A stretch of DNA of 51,803 bases from Equadaptatus sp045601305. Lineage in GTDB: Bacteria; Synergistota; Synergistia; Synergistales; Synergistaceae. Positions 15,167 to 23,308 of this stretch are shown here, piece after piece. The DNA lies in contig JAZRZG010000030.1 in the NCBI GenBank assembly GCA_045601305.1, forward strand, positions 1 through 51,803. Reading direction: 5' to 3'. A model generated the notes under the pieces. That model searched no databases and was not told where the DNA came from. It saw only the letters and a program-made list of their open reading frames with translations. Every line of letters begins with the position of its first letter. Positions within the stretch are counted from its first letter, which is position 1. The position numbers and the translations under genes are program-made.

Positions 15167-17020
15167 TTGAAACCTGTTTCACGAAGATATCTTTATTATA
15201 TGTTAATGGCGGCGGCACTTTTGCTTGCCTGTGTCGGAGTTTTGCCGCGCGTGCGGGCAGAGCGTCTCAATAACACGTATGCCTTTGCCGCAAATTACAG
15301 AGACACAGCAGCGCTTGCAAAGCAGAGAAACTGTACCGAACAGGAAATATGGAAGAAACTCAGCAACTGTTCTGTCGCTGCTCTTACTGCACAGGAATTT
15401 ACAGGAGAAGAAATTATTAAATATCGTCCGTTAGGTGCAGCCATGACGGTGTACCAAGGCAGAGCCGCACTGAGTCTCCCAAAAGATTTTAAATATACGA
15501 TCCCGCTTAAAAAATATCTCAATGCAAAAATCTCCGGTATGCAGTTTGTTGCAGAGGAAAATACGCTGTTTGTTTTCCCGTCAACGATGGAAATGCTGTC
15601 GTCATCATCTGTCCTTCCTGATTTTGAAGCGCTTGAATTTTGCAGGACGAATAATATTCCCGCGCTTTTCAGACTCGGTACGTGCAGCATCTCAGACGGC
15701 AGCCGAACGGCTGAAGCGCTTGCTCTGATTTGCCACGAATATCCGCAGATTAAAAATATACTTCCTGCAGGGTATATCATTGCGGGAAATCCGAACGTCA
15801 AGCCGATAGCGGAGCTGATTAAAGCGCGCGGAATAAGCCTCTCACAGGTTGAATTTTTCAAGCAGTCAGGAGCGTCAAATGCTTTTATAAACGCTTATCC
15901 TGAAATTTTGCCGCTTCACAGTCTCACAGCTGACGAGGTAATTTCCAAAAATATATCCAGAACAGCGACTGTTGAACGCTATGTCAGGGCAATTCATGAG
16001 CGTTCCGTCAGAATTATCCTTGTCAGGCCGTTTGATTTGCTTATGGGAGACAAATTTGACGCTTTCGTCGAAGATTTGACAAAGACAGCAGACAAACTTG
16101 CCGCGCGCGGATATAAAGCGCAGTGGACAGAGCCGTACAAGCCGTGGGGCAGAAACGCTGCTTCCGCCATAGCGCTTGCCGTTGTTTTTGTGTCCTCGGT
16201 ATGGTTCTACCGCGCAAGACTGCTCTGCGCTGATGACAAAACCGCGGGACTTAAAGAAATCGCCGGACTGGTTTTGGTTATTCTCCTTTACGCGGGCTGT
16301 TTATGGAAAGTCTCTGCCGTTGCGAAACTTACCGGCGGTTTATGTACAGGCTTTGCCGCCGCGGAAGCAGCCTTGTGCGCAATGAGCGGAAGAAAAAAAC
16401 TTTTGCCTGCGCTCTTTATAATTTTTGCGGCGGGGTTGTCTGTCGCCGCTTTTTACGGAACAACAAAGGCTGCGTTGCGGCTGCTGCCGTTCTCCGGTGT
16501 TAAACTCACGCTGCTGCTTCCGCCTGTTCTTGTCCTTTGGCACGATTTAAAACTCAGAATTCACAATGAAACGGGAAAGGAGCTGTTTATTCGTCCCGCG
16601 CTTTGGGGTGAGCTGTTGCTTTGCGGTGTCGCGATGCTGGCGCTTTTGATTATGGCGCTCAGAAGCGACAACGTTTCCGAAGTTCCCGCATTTGAGCTTG
16701 CGTTTCGCGATTTTTTGGAAAGAACTCTGCTGATCAGACCAAGGACAAAAGAGATATTGATAGGTTATCCGGCGCTGGTGCTATATCTGTACGTTGTGAA
16801 AAATGATTATATTCCGCATTACAGAGAACTGCTGCGGCTTGCGGCAACGCTTGCGTTCTGCTCCGCAATGAACACCTTCTGCCATTTCCATACGCGGCTT
16901 ATGCTGAGTATCATACGAGTGCTGAACGGCTGGTGGGTCGGTCTGCTGGCAGGCTGCGCCGCAGTACTGCTTCTGCATACCGTAATTAAAACAGTCCAAA
17001 GGCATAAACAAGCGGTGTAA
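15167..17020 (+). CDS. DUF5693 family membrane protein
   Basis: 617 aa from TTG 15167, chosen because ggggga lies 6 nt upstream; an upstream in-frame ATG would lie deep in maf. One N-terminal membrane anchor (about 10-27) is followed by an extracytoplasmic domain of about 320 residues and then about 7-8 C-terminal membrane helices (from about residue 330). The protein resembles DUF5693, whose genes often sit beside csaB. Its function is unknown; the location suggests a part in making or exporting the pyruvylated cell-wall polymer. It lies between maf and csaB, with 5 bp to csaB. Confidence 0.7.
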   Translation: MKPVSRRYLYYMLMAAALLLACVGVLPRVRAERLNNTYAFAANYRDTAALAKQRNCTEQEIWKKLSNCSVAALTAQEFTGEEIIKYRPLGAAMTVYQGRAALSLPKDFKYTIPLKKYLNAKISGMQFVAEENTLFVFPSTMEMLSSSSVLPDFEALEFCRTNNIPALFRLGTCSISDGSRTAEALALICHEYPQIKNILPAGYIIAGNPNVKPIAELIKARGISLSQVEFFKQSGASNAFINAYPEILPLHSLTADEVISKNISRTATVERYVRAIHERSVRIILVRPFDLLMGDKFDAFVEDLTKTADKLAARGYKAQWTEPYKPWGRNAASAIALAVVFVSSVWFYRARLLCADDKTAGLKEIAGLVLVILLYAGCLWKVSAVAKLTGGLCTGFAAAEAALCAMSGRKKLLPALFIIFAAGLSVAAFYGTTKAALRLLPFSGVKLTLLLPPVLVLWHDLKLRIHNETGKELFIRPALWGELLLCGVAMLALLIMALRSDNVSEVPAFELAFRDFLERTLLIRPRTKEILIGYPALVLYLYVVKNDYIPHYRELLRLAATLAFCSAMNTFCHFHTRLMLSIIRVLNGWWVGLLAGCAAVLLLHTVIKTVQRHKQAV

Positions 17021-17025
17021 TTATC

Positions 17026-18030
17026 ATGAAACTTCAAAAAACAATAGATGTACTTGTCTTAGGATATTACGGCTTCGGAAATTTAGGCGACGAGCTGCTT
17101 TCAAAAGCGGTTGTTGATAACCTTGCTGCCGCGGGAATTGCCAAAGAACGCATTGTTATTCTTTCCGCAGACCCGCAAAAAAGCGAAGAACTTACCGGAG
17201 TTAAATGTTACAACAGATGGAATCTCGGTACGGTTGCTGCGCTTATGAAGCAGTCCAAAAGTTTTCTGCTCGGCGGTGGCGGACTGTTTCAGGATATTAC
17301 AAGTGTTAAATCCTGCGGCTATTACTGGTGGATTGTCCGTACTGCAAAAATGTCCGGCGTAAAAATCTGGGCAGTGAGTCAGTCAGTCGGACCTCTTAAA
17401 ACAAAACTCGGAAAATGGTTTACAAAAAATTCTCTCAAAAGTGCTTCGTACCTGAATGTAAGAGACAAAAAATCTTCCGCTCTGCTTGCTGAGTGGAAAA
17501 TTGAGCATGCAACCGCGCCCGATCTTGTACTCGGCATTTCGTCCGTGTGTGACGCGGCAAACGGAGACAGCCTGTTGCTCAATCTGCGCCCAGGGTATGA
17601 TGAAATTGCCAAATTCGCGGTAAAAAATGCCGGTTACATCGCAAAAAAAGACAAACTGAAAATAACAGGCATTGCCTTTGCAAGGGAAGATCAGGTATAT
17701 CTTGAAAACCTTGAAGCAGAAGGGATAATAAAATTCAAAAAGATTATACTTGCAGAGAACATAAACGATTTTGAAAAAGCAGAGGAAACGGCAAAAATTG
17801 CCATAGGCATGAGGCTTCATTTTGCGGAGTTGTGCGCTGTTTTGCAAATTCCGGCAGCAATGGCAGCCTACGACCCAAAGGTTGAAGCTTTCTGTGAAGA
17901 ATGGAAAATACCGCAGCTGTGTGAAAAACTTTCCGACAGCTTTGCGTTGCCTGACAAAACTCGGCTTACCTGTGCGAAACAACAAATAGAGAAAGAATTT
18001 GCTGACGGAATAAAAGCGGTACTGGAATAA
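17026..18030 (+). CDS. csaB: Polysaccharide pyruvyl transferase CsaB
   Basis: 334 aa. The opening VLGYYGFGNLGDELL, the glycine-rich LLGGGGLFQDITS and the closing IGMRLHFAELCAVLQIPAAMAAYDPKV are the conserved parts of CsaB-type pyruvyl transferases. These enzymes add pyruvate ketals to a cell-wall polysaccharide to which SLH-domain proteins attach, so this organism probably anchors an S-layer or outer membrane through SLH proteins. The gene follows DUF5693 by 5 bp. The stop is followed by the SD of ftsE. Confidence 0.88.
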   Translation: MKLQKTIDVLVLGYYGFGNLGDELLSKAVVDNLAAAGIAKERIVILSADPQKSEELTGVKCYNRWNLGTVAALMKQSKSFLLGGGGLFQDITSVKSCGYYWWIVRTAKMSGVKIWAVSQSVGPLKTKLGKWFTKNSLKSASYLNVRDKKSSALLAEWKIEHATAPDLVLGISSVCDAANGDSLLLNLRPGYDEIAKFAVKNAGYIAKKDKLKITGIAFAREDQVYLENLEAEGIIKFKKIILAENINDFEKAEETAKIAIGMRLHFAELCAVLQIPAAMAAYDPKVEAFCEEWKIPQLCEKLSDSFALPDKTRLTCAKQQIEKEFADGIKAVLE

Positions 18031-18051
18031 TTCTCCTTACGGAGGTTGATT

Positions 18052-18774
18052 ATGGACATAAAATTTAACGGTGTTACAAAAAAATATGAACCGAATATTC
18101 TGGCGCTTGAAAATGTTTTCCTTCATATAGACAAGGGGGAGTTTGTCTATCTCATAGGGGAAACAGGCTCAGGAAAATCTTCGTTGCTGCGCTGCATAAC
18201 GCGCGAAGTTCTTCCGACAAGAGGTCAGGTTACAGTCGGCGGTATGCAGCTCAGAAAAATGAGTAAGGTCAATCTTGCGTTTTACAGGCGTGAAATAGGA
18301 GTTGTTTTTCAGGATTTTCAGCTGCTGCCAAAACTGAACGTTGCCGAGAACGCAGCTTTTGTGCTTGAGACGATGGGCTATGCATCGAAACTTATACAGG
18401 AGAGAGTGTCAGAAGTGCTGCATCAGGTCGGTCTTTGGCCGAGACGCACAATGTTTCCGTCGCAGATTTCAGGCGGTGAACAGCAGCGTCTTGCAATAGC
18501 AAGGGCAATCGTCAACAAACCGTCGCTGCTGATAGCGGACGAACCCACAGGAAATCTTGACGACCATACAGCCGCGCAGATAATGAATCTCATCTTTGAA
18601 ATAAACAGACAGGGAACGACGGTGCTCATGGCAACGCATAATTCAACGCTTGTAAATACCTACAGGCATCGTGTACTGGAGATGCAGCAGGGACATATCG
18701 TAAGAGACGAAAGAAACGGCAGTTACGAAGCTGAGCAGCCGGTACGAAAAGAGGGTGACGCAAGCAATGGGTAA
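18052..18774 (+). CDS. ftsE: Cell-division ATP-binding protein FtsE
   Basis: 240 aa from ATG 18052, which has ggagg 7 nt upstream; a TTG at 18046 is rejected. ABC ATPase with Walker A GETGSGKSS, Q-loop VFQDFQLLP, signature SGGEQQRLAIARA, Walker B LLIADEPTGNLD and the H-loop MATHNS. It pairs with FtsX to control peptidoglycan hydrolysis at the septum. The last 8 bp overlap ftsX. The next two genes encode its membrane partner and the likely hydrolase target. Confidence 0.93.
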   Translation: MDIKFNGVTKKYEPNILALENVFLHIDKGEFVYLIGETGSGKSSLLRCITREVLPTRGQVTVGGMQLRKMSKVNLAFYRREIGVVFQDFQLLPKLNVAENAAFVLETMGYASKLIQERVSEVLHQVGLWPRRTMFPSQISGGEQQRLAIARAIVNKPSLLIADEPTGNLDDHTAAQIMNLIFEINRQGTTVLMATHNSTLVNTYRHRVLEMQQGHIVRDERNGSYEAEQPVRKEGDASNG

Positions 18775-19651
18775 ATTAGGATATATATTAAGAGACGGCT
18801 GGCGTCTGGTCAGCAGAAATCTTCTGACGAGCGTACTCACGGTTTTTACGGCTGTGGCAGTTTTTTTTGTAATCGGGGTTGGGCTTCTGTTTGTCATAAA
18901 TATGAGAAATGTTGTATCTACGATGGATGATCAGCTCACAGTCCAGATATATCTGAGACCGGAAGCTGACGCAAAAGCAGTTCTGAATGCTGTTGCAAAA
19001 TGTAAGGGTGTCAGAGACGCGAAAATCATCACAAAACAGATGGCGCTTGACAGACTTCGTTCAAGAATGGAGCAGCAGACGGACGCAGTGTCGCTGCTCG
19101 GTGACAACCCGCTGCCGGAAAGTGTGGAACTGCAGCTCAACGAAGCCTCCGAAGTGCCGAATATTGTAAAGAAAGCGGAAAATCTCCGCGGAGTGGAAGA
19201 AGTCATATATGCGGGCAAAGTCGCGGAAAAACTTACCAGAATATCAAACTTCGTAAACGAAGTTTCAATGGTTCTGCTGGTAATTGCTGTGCTTGCAAGC
19301 GGAATAGTGCTTTATAATACCGTGAAACTGTCCGTGTATGCCAAGGAAGAAGAAATAAAAATAATGCTGCTGGTGGGTGCTACGCCGACCTATATCGCGT
19401 TTCCGTACGTCATACAGGGACTGCTGCTCGGAATTTCAGGGGCAGCGGCATCCTTCGGACTGCTTGCGGCGGCATACACACTTGCATTAGACAAATTAAA
19501 GGAAATGCTTCCTTTCCTGCCTTTTGTCGGAGTGCCGGTACTTGTAAGCAAGCTCGGACTTCTTATGCTCGCCTGCGGAGTTGCCGTAAGTCTTATCGCC
19601 AGCCTTATTGCAGTAGAAAGTTATATTCACAAGGCATCCAAACCGCTTTAA
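18767..19651 (+). CDS. ftsX: Cell-division protein FtsX
   Basis: 294 aa from ATG 18767 inside the end of ftsE (GTG 18755 is an alternative). Topology: N-terminal helix (about 23-45), an extracytoplasmic loop of about 120 residues, then three C-terminal helices with the FtsX/MacB-like core ending AVESYIHKASKPL. The extracytoplasmic loop in other bacteria binds the hydrolase or its activator. The EnvC-like gene starts 2 bp downstream, which matches that partnership. Confidence 0.92.
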   Translation: MGKLGYILRDGWRLVSRNLLTSVLTVFTAVAVFFVIGVGLLFVINMRNVVSTMDDQLTVQIYLRPEADAKAVLNAVAKCKGVRDAKIITKQMALDRLRSRMEQQTDAVSLLGDNPLPESVELQLNEASEVPNIVKKAENLRGVEEVIYAGKVAEKLTRISNFVNEVSMVLLVIAVLASGIVLYNTVKLSVYAKEEEIKIMLLVGATPTYIAFPYVIQGLLLGISGAAASFGLLAAAYTLALDKLKEMLPFLPFVGVPVLVSKLGLLMLACGVAVSLIASLIAVESYIHKASKPL

Positions 19652-19653
19652 TT

Positions 19654-20844
19654 ATGAAACGAAAAATTGCTGCTGCGACAATCACAGTGTTACTTCTGAC
19701 GACGGCACTTTGCGAAGTGCTGCCGTTTTGTGCGGCTCATGCGGAAGACAGCATAGAGAAACAGCTTCAGCAACAGGAACAGCAGTATGACGAACTCAGA
19801 AAAAAAATCGTCGGCACAAGACAGAAAATAGTTGAAAGCAGGAAAAAAGAGAAAAATGTTGTCCGGCAGATAGATGTAATAAACAAAAAAATTGACGATA
19901 CCCAAAAGAAAGTTGACATCGTTGTTAAAGACATAAAGCTGGTGGAAGGCAATATAAATGTGCTAAACTCGCAAATCTCCGCGATAAAAAAGCGGATAGC
20001 CGAATGTGAAAACTACCTGCGAAAACGCTTTGTTTCAATGTACAAGTACGGCAGATTTTCCGAATACAGCGCGCTGCTGTCCTCCGAAGGAGTGCAGACT
20101 GCAATGGACAATATGTATCTGCTTGGAAAAATCGCAAAACAGGATCAGTATATCATTCTTGAACTGTCCGAGCAGAAGCAGCGGCTGGGAGACAAACAGA
20201 CTGCGCTTGGCAGACAGAAAGGCATTCTCAAAGAAAAAAACAACGAGCTGAACGTTCAGCACGCGCAGCTGAAAACAGCAGTCGGAGAAAAACAGATTGC
20301 GCTTCAGCAGATACAGAAGGAAAAAGAAGCGTATATAGCGCAGCAGCGGGAATTTGAAAAAGCAGCCAGAGAATTGCAGGGAACAATCAATAAACTGCTT
20401 GCCGCAAAACGCGCGAAAAACAAAAGCAGCAAAAAAACTTCCGTTGTCTATTACAAAGGCGGGAAGATTGCCTGGCCTGTACAGGGAAGCATAACAAGCA
20501 GCTACGGAATCCGCGTTCATCCTGTTTTTAAAACTAAAACAAAACATTCAGGCATAGATATCGCGGCTTCGACAGGCACGCCGATAGGCGCCGCGTCTGC
20601 CGGAGAAGTGCTTTATGCCGGTTCAATGCGCGGCTACGGAAACGTTGTTATCATCGACCATGGAAATAATCTGACAACTGTTTACGGACACATGTCAAAA
20701 ATGAGCTGTTCGGAAAATCAAAAAGTTGCAAAAGGTAGTATAATAGGATACGTTGGCATGACAGGAATAACGACGGGACCTCATCTGCACTTTGAAGTGC
20801 GCGTCAACGGCAATACAGTTGACCCGATGAGTTATCTCCGTTAA
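19654..20844 (+). CDS. EnvC-like murein hydrolase (activator), LytM/M23 domain
   Basis: 396 aa with a signal peptide (about 1-30, ending AAHA), a long coiled coil (about 35-250) and a C-terminal LytM/M23 domain (about 275-396). The zinc residues look intact: HSGIDIA (HxxxD), YGHM and HLHFEV. E. coli EnvC is a degenerate LytM that only activates amidases, so this version may itself be a working metallo-endopeptidase. The coiled coil is the part expected to meet the FtsX loop. It starts 2 bp after ftsX and is followed 30 bp later by ctpA. Confidence 0.88.
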   Translation: MKRKIAAATITVLLLTTALCEVLPFCAAHAEDSIEKQLQQQEQQYDELRKKIVGTRQKIVESRKKEKNVVRQIDVINKKIDDTQKKVDIVVKDIKLVEGNINVLNSQISAIKKRIAECENYLRKRFVSMYKYGRFSEYSALLSSEGVQTAMDNMYLLGKIAKQDQYIILELSEQKQRLGDKQTALGRQKGILKEKNNELNVQHAQLKTAVGEKQIALQQIQKEKEAYIAQQREFEKAARELQGTINKLLAAKRAKNKSSKKTSVVYYKGGKIAWPVQGSITSSYGIRVHPVFKTKTKHSGIDIAASTGTPIGAASAGEVLYAGSMRGYGNVVIIDHGNNLTTVYGHMSKMSCSENQKVAKGSIIGYVGMTGITTGPHLHFEVRVNGNTVDPMSYLR

Positions 20845-20874
20845 AAAATATATTTATACAGGGAGTCTTTATAA

Positions 20875-22125
20875 ATGAAAAAGTTTAGAGATCTGTTCAT
20901 AGGAATAATACTTGGCGCAGTTTTGGCAGGAGCGGCTGTGTATTTTGTGCCTCAGGCAGGGGCAGACAATATATGGCCGTTTACCCAGCAGCAGCTTGTA
21001 ATAATGAAACAGGTAAAAGAAACACTAAAAGCATATCAGGTTGACGGTGAGAAAAAAGGCAAAATTGACGATGACAAAATGTATTACGGCGCGATGAAAG
21101 GCATAGTTTCATCGCTTGAAGACCCCTACACACGCTTTGTCAATCCGAAAGACCTTGAAGAAGAAATGATGCAGCTGAAAGGCGAATACGGCGGGCTTGG
21201 CATGTATATTTCAATGAAAGACAACAGAGTCGTCGTAGTTTCGCCTATGGAAGGAACGCCTGCCGACAAAGCAGGATTAAAACCGATGGACGAAATAGTT
21301 AAGGTTGACGACACAAGCATTATCGGCAAGACAACCGAAGATGCCGTGAAACTTATGCGCGGCGACCCCGGAAAAGCCGTTACCGTACACATCCGCAGAA
21401 AAGGCGTTGAAAAAATACTCAAATTCAAAATGGTGCGCGAACTGATAAAAATAAAAACAGTCCGCTCAGAAATGATAGGCAATGACATTGCCTACATCAA
21501 AATCAACCAGTTTATCGAAAAAACAGCAAAAGACGTTGCCAAAGCGATGGAAACGGCAAAAAACAAAAAAGCTAAAGGCATAATAATAGACGTTCGCAAC
21601 AACCCCGGCGGACTGCTGAATATATGCGTTGACGTTGCGTCGCAGTTCATAGACGGCGGACTCATAGTTTCCACCAAAGGACGTTTTGACCACGCAAACG
21701 AAACACTATACGCCGACAAAGGCAAAGCGACAAACCTTCCGTTAGTTATATTGATTAACGAAGGCAGCGCAAGCGCGTCAGAAATACTGTCAGGCGCGAT
21801 TAAAGACCGCAAACGCGGGCTGCTGATAGGCACAAAGAGCTTCGGCAAAGGCTCAGTGCAGACCCTGTTCAACCTTCCCGACAAGTCAGGAGTCTATATC
21901 ACAATAGCGCGCTATGCGACACCGTCAGGCTTCTTCCTTGACAAAAAAGGACTTCAGCCGGACATTAAAATTGCCGGAGACGTTGAAAAAGACAAGAAAA
22001 AAGACAAACAGCTCCAGAAAGCGATTTCTGTGCTGCGCGATAAAATCGCGGGAAAAACTGTAACAGTCGATTCAGATAAAGTTAATAAAGCGAAAAAAGT
22101 TGCCCCGAAAACAAAGAAAAAATAA
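20875..22125 (+). CDS. ctpA: S41 family C-terminal processing peptidase (CtpA/Prc-like)
   Basis: 416 aa, ATG preceded by gggagtc. An N-terminal membrane anchor or signal (about 5-27) is followed by a PDZ domain (about 100-180, YGGLGMYISMKDNRVVVVSP) and the S41 catalytic core, with Ser in INEGSASASEIL and Lys in GTKSFGKGSVQ. Such proteases trim or degrade periplasmic proteins, often controlling peptidoglycan hydrolases, which fits the neighbouring EnvC-like gene. The last 45 residues are Lys-rich. The gene ends 9 bp before the -35 of the tRNA cluster promoter. Confidence 0.92.
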   Translation: MKKFRDLFIGIILGAVLAGAAVYFVPQAGADNIWPFTQQQLVIMKQVKETLKAYQVDGEKKGKIDDDKMYYGAMKGIVSSLEDPYTRFVNPKDLEEEMMQLKGEYGGLGMYISMKDNRVVVVSPMEGTPADKAGLKPMDEIVKVDDTSIIGKTTEDAVKLMRGDPGKAVTVHIRRKGVEKILKFKMVRELIKIKTVRSEMIGNDIAYIKINQFIEKTAKDVAKAMETAKNKKAKGIIIDVRNNPGGLLNICVDVASQFIDGGLIVSTKGRFDHANETLYADKGKATNLPLVILINEGSASASEILSGAIKDRKRGLLIGTKSFGKGSVQTLFNLPDKSGVYITIARYATPSGFFLDKKGLQPDIKIAGDVEKDKKKDKQLQKAISVLRDKIAGKTVTVDSDKVNKAKKVAPKTKKK

Positions 22126-22134
22126 AAAAAGTTA

Positions 22135-22162
22135 TTGACACACTCTGAAATTATAGTATAAT
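22135..22162 (+). promoter_or_regulatory. Promoter of the five-tRNA cluster
   Basis: Perfect ttgaca (22135-22140) and tataat (22157-22162) with a 16-bp spacer, 37 nt upstream of tRNA-Val. Confidence 0.88.
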
Positions 22163-22199
22163 TTCTCCTGTTGTCGCTTATGCGTACGGCAGGGCGAGC

Positions 22200-22274
22200 G
22201 GGCGGATAGCTCAGCGGGAGAGCACCTGCCTTACACGCAGGGGGTCGTAGGTTCGAAACCTATTCCGCCCACCA
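22200..22274 (+). tRNA. tRNA-Val (TAC)
   Basis: 75 nt including encoded CCA. Acceptor GGGCGGA/TCCGCCC; anticodon stem CCTGC/GCAGG around the loop CTTACAC, anticodon TAC. Confidence 0.95.
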
Positions 22275-22289
22275 TGACAACTTATTTGC

Positions 22290-22366
22290 GGAGCTGTAGC
22301 TCAGTCGGTTAGAGCGTCGGCCTGTCACGCCGAAGGTCGCGAGTTCGAGTCTCGTCAGCTCCGCCA
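22290..22366 (+). tRNA. tRNA-Asp (GTC)
   Basis: 77 nt including encoded CCA. Acceptor GGAGCTG/CAGCTCC; anticodon GTC in CTGTCAC; T-loop TTCGAGT. Confidence 0.95.
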
Positions 22367-22381
22367 TTTTGAGAAGTCAAA

Positions 22382-22457
<76 letters not shown>

Positions 22458-22472
22458 CTGATAAGAAAATTT

Positions 22473-22547
22473 GCGGAAGTAGCTCAGGGGTAGAGCACAA
22501 CCTTGCCAAGGTTGGGGTCGCGGGTTCAAATCCCGTCTTCCGCTCCA
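22473..22547 (+). tRNA. tRNA-Gly (GCC), copy 1
   Basis: 75 nt including encoded CCA. Acceptor GCGGAAG/CTTCCGC; anticodon GCC in TTGCCAA. It is identical base for base to the next tRNA. Confidence 0.95.
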
Positions 22548-22570
22548 TTTTTTATAATATCGCGGTTGCT

Positions 22571-22645
22571 GCGGAAGTAGCTCAGGGGTAGAGCACAACC
22601 TTGCCAAGGTTGGGGTCGCGGGTTCAAATCCCGTCTTCCGCTCCA
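22571..22645 (+). tRNA. tRNA-Gly (GCC), copy 2
   Basis: Exact duplicate of the preceding tRNA-Gly, 23 bp downstream, with unrelated spacer sequence. It is the last tRNA before the accessory island. Confidence 0.95.
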
Positions 22646-22650
22646 AAATA

Positions 22651-22678
22651 ACAGGCGGGCAGCCTGTGTTTTTTTGTC
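22651..22678 (+). terminator. Terminator of the tRNA cluster
   Basis: Hairpin acaggc / gcctgt (22651-22656 with 22662-22667) followed by gttttttt. Confidence 0.8.
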
Positions 22679-22700
22679 TAAATGCCATATCGTAATACAA

Positions 22701-22730
22701 ACGGACTGAATGATGTTCAGTCCGTCTTTT
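22701..22730 (+). terminator. Second terminator-like hairpin
   Basis: Perfect 10-bp inverted repeat acggactgaa / ttcagtccgt with a 5-nt loop, followed by ctttta. It lies 23 bp beyond the first terminator and insulates the tRNA cluster from the island. Confidence 0.7.
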
Positions 22731-22782
22731 ATGCGCGGATGAAAAATCAGAAGGTATATTTTGCAAGATATTTTTTCAAAAT

Positions 22783-22799
22783 CGTGTCAAAATGACACG
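22783..22799. repeat. Palindrome cgtgtca-aaa-tgacacg
   Basis: Perfect 7-bp arms with a 3-bp centre and no T-run. It is more like a protein-binding site than a terminator. It lies about 100 bp upstream of a second palindrome in the island leader. Confidence 0.4.
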
Positions 22800-22881
22800 C
22801 CATTGTCTATCTGCCGGAGTATAATATATTGTGAAAAGACAAACACCGAGAACGTAAACAGACGGTAAGCAGCGGGGGATG

Positions 22882-22928
22882 ATAGACAGATATTGTCTAT
22901 TTGAGTTTTATGTTCAATCTGATATAAT
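22882..22928 (+). promoter_or_regulatory. Candidate promoter with overlapping palindromic operator
   Basis: A ttgagt (22901-22906)/tataat (22923-22928) pair with a 16-bp spacer is directly preceded by the inverted repeat atagaca-gatat-tgtctat (22882-22900). A further copy of the arm tgtctat is at 22804-22810, next to another tataat (22820-22825). The layout suggests a regulated promoter controlled by a dimeric repressor or activator. Confidence 0.45.
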
Positions 22929-22952
22929 CAACTTGGACAGAAAGGCTTAGAA

Positions 22953-23009
22953 ATGATTGTTGCCGACGTTCAGGCGCAGTATTCAGATACGAAGAGGTAT
23001 ATTTGCTAA
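22953..23009 (+). CDS. Tiny ORF (18 aa), possible leader peptide
   Basis: ATG 22953 lies 24 nt after the tataat at 22923-22928, with a weak aaagg ahead of it. It encodes MIVADVQAQYSDTKRYIC. Its TAA overlaps the ATG of the next small ORF (TAATG), the usual arrangement for coupled translation. It may equally be the truncated start of a lost gene. I do not recognise it. Confidence 0.25.
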   Translation: MIVADVQAQYSDTKRYIC

Positions 23010-23140
23010 TGTGGGGCTTTTTTCTGCATTTATTGGTTTCGTTTATTATGTTATGTGCGCACCTGCTAATCGCAGTTTGTTCATTAGCTGTGCATCTTAT
23101 TGTTGTAATATTTACTTTTTTATTTCATCTGATATTTTAG
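23009..23140 (+). CDS. Small hydrophobic peptide (43 aa), hypothetical
   Basis: ATG 23009 overlaps the stop of the 18-aa ORF. The peptide is almost wholly hydrophobic (starts MWGFFLHLLVSFIMLCAHLL, ends HLIF), with four His and two Cys and no long charged part, so it would form one long or two short membrane helices. Its only ribosome signal is a distant agagg or coupling from the upstream ORF. It could be a small membrane peptide of toxin or regulator type. Chance openness of AT-rich DNA is also possible. Confidence 0.3.
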   Translation: MWGFFLHLLVSFIMLCAHLLIAVCSLAVHLIVVIFTFLFHLIF

Positions 23141-23308
23141 CTTGATGATGAAAAATATTGTAAAACTATCGTAACAAGTTATAATAAATTCTGGAAACAC
23201 AGAAGCCTAAACCATGTGAGTGCAAAGAATTGTGGAAAAACAATGTCCATGTATTTTTTACACTTAAACTGATATGCTTGACAGAAAAATTGATCGGAGG
23301 TTGTTATT
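23141..23308. other. Leader region of the TIR/RyR island
   Basis: Contains a candidate promoter ttgtaa (23158-23163), 16-bp spacer, tataat (23180-23185), then about 120 nt of untranslated leader ending in ggagg just before ATG 23309. No ORF or strong hairpin is seen. Confidence 0.4.

Noticed and set aside
22473..22645. The two identical tRNA-Gly genes as attachment-site duplication of an integrated element
   Set aside because: Only 23 bp lie between them, so no element is enclosed, and no further copy of the tRNA 3' end was seen on the far side of the island.
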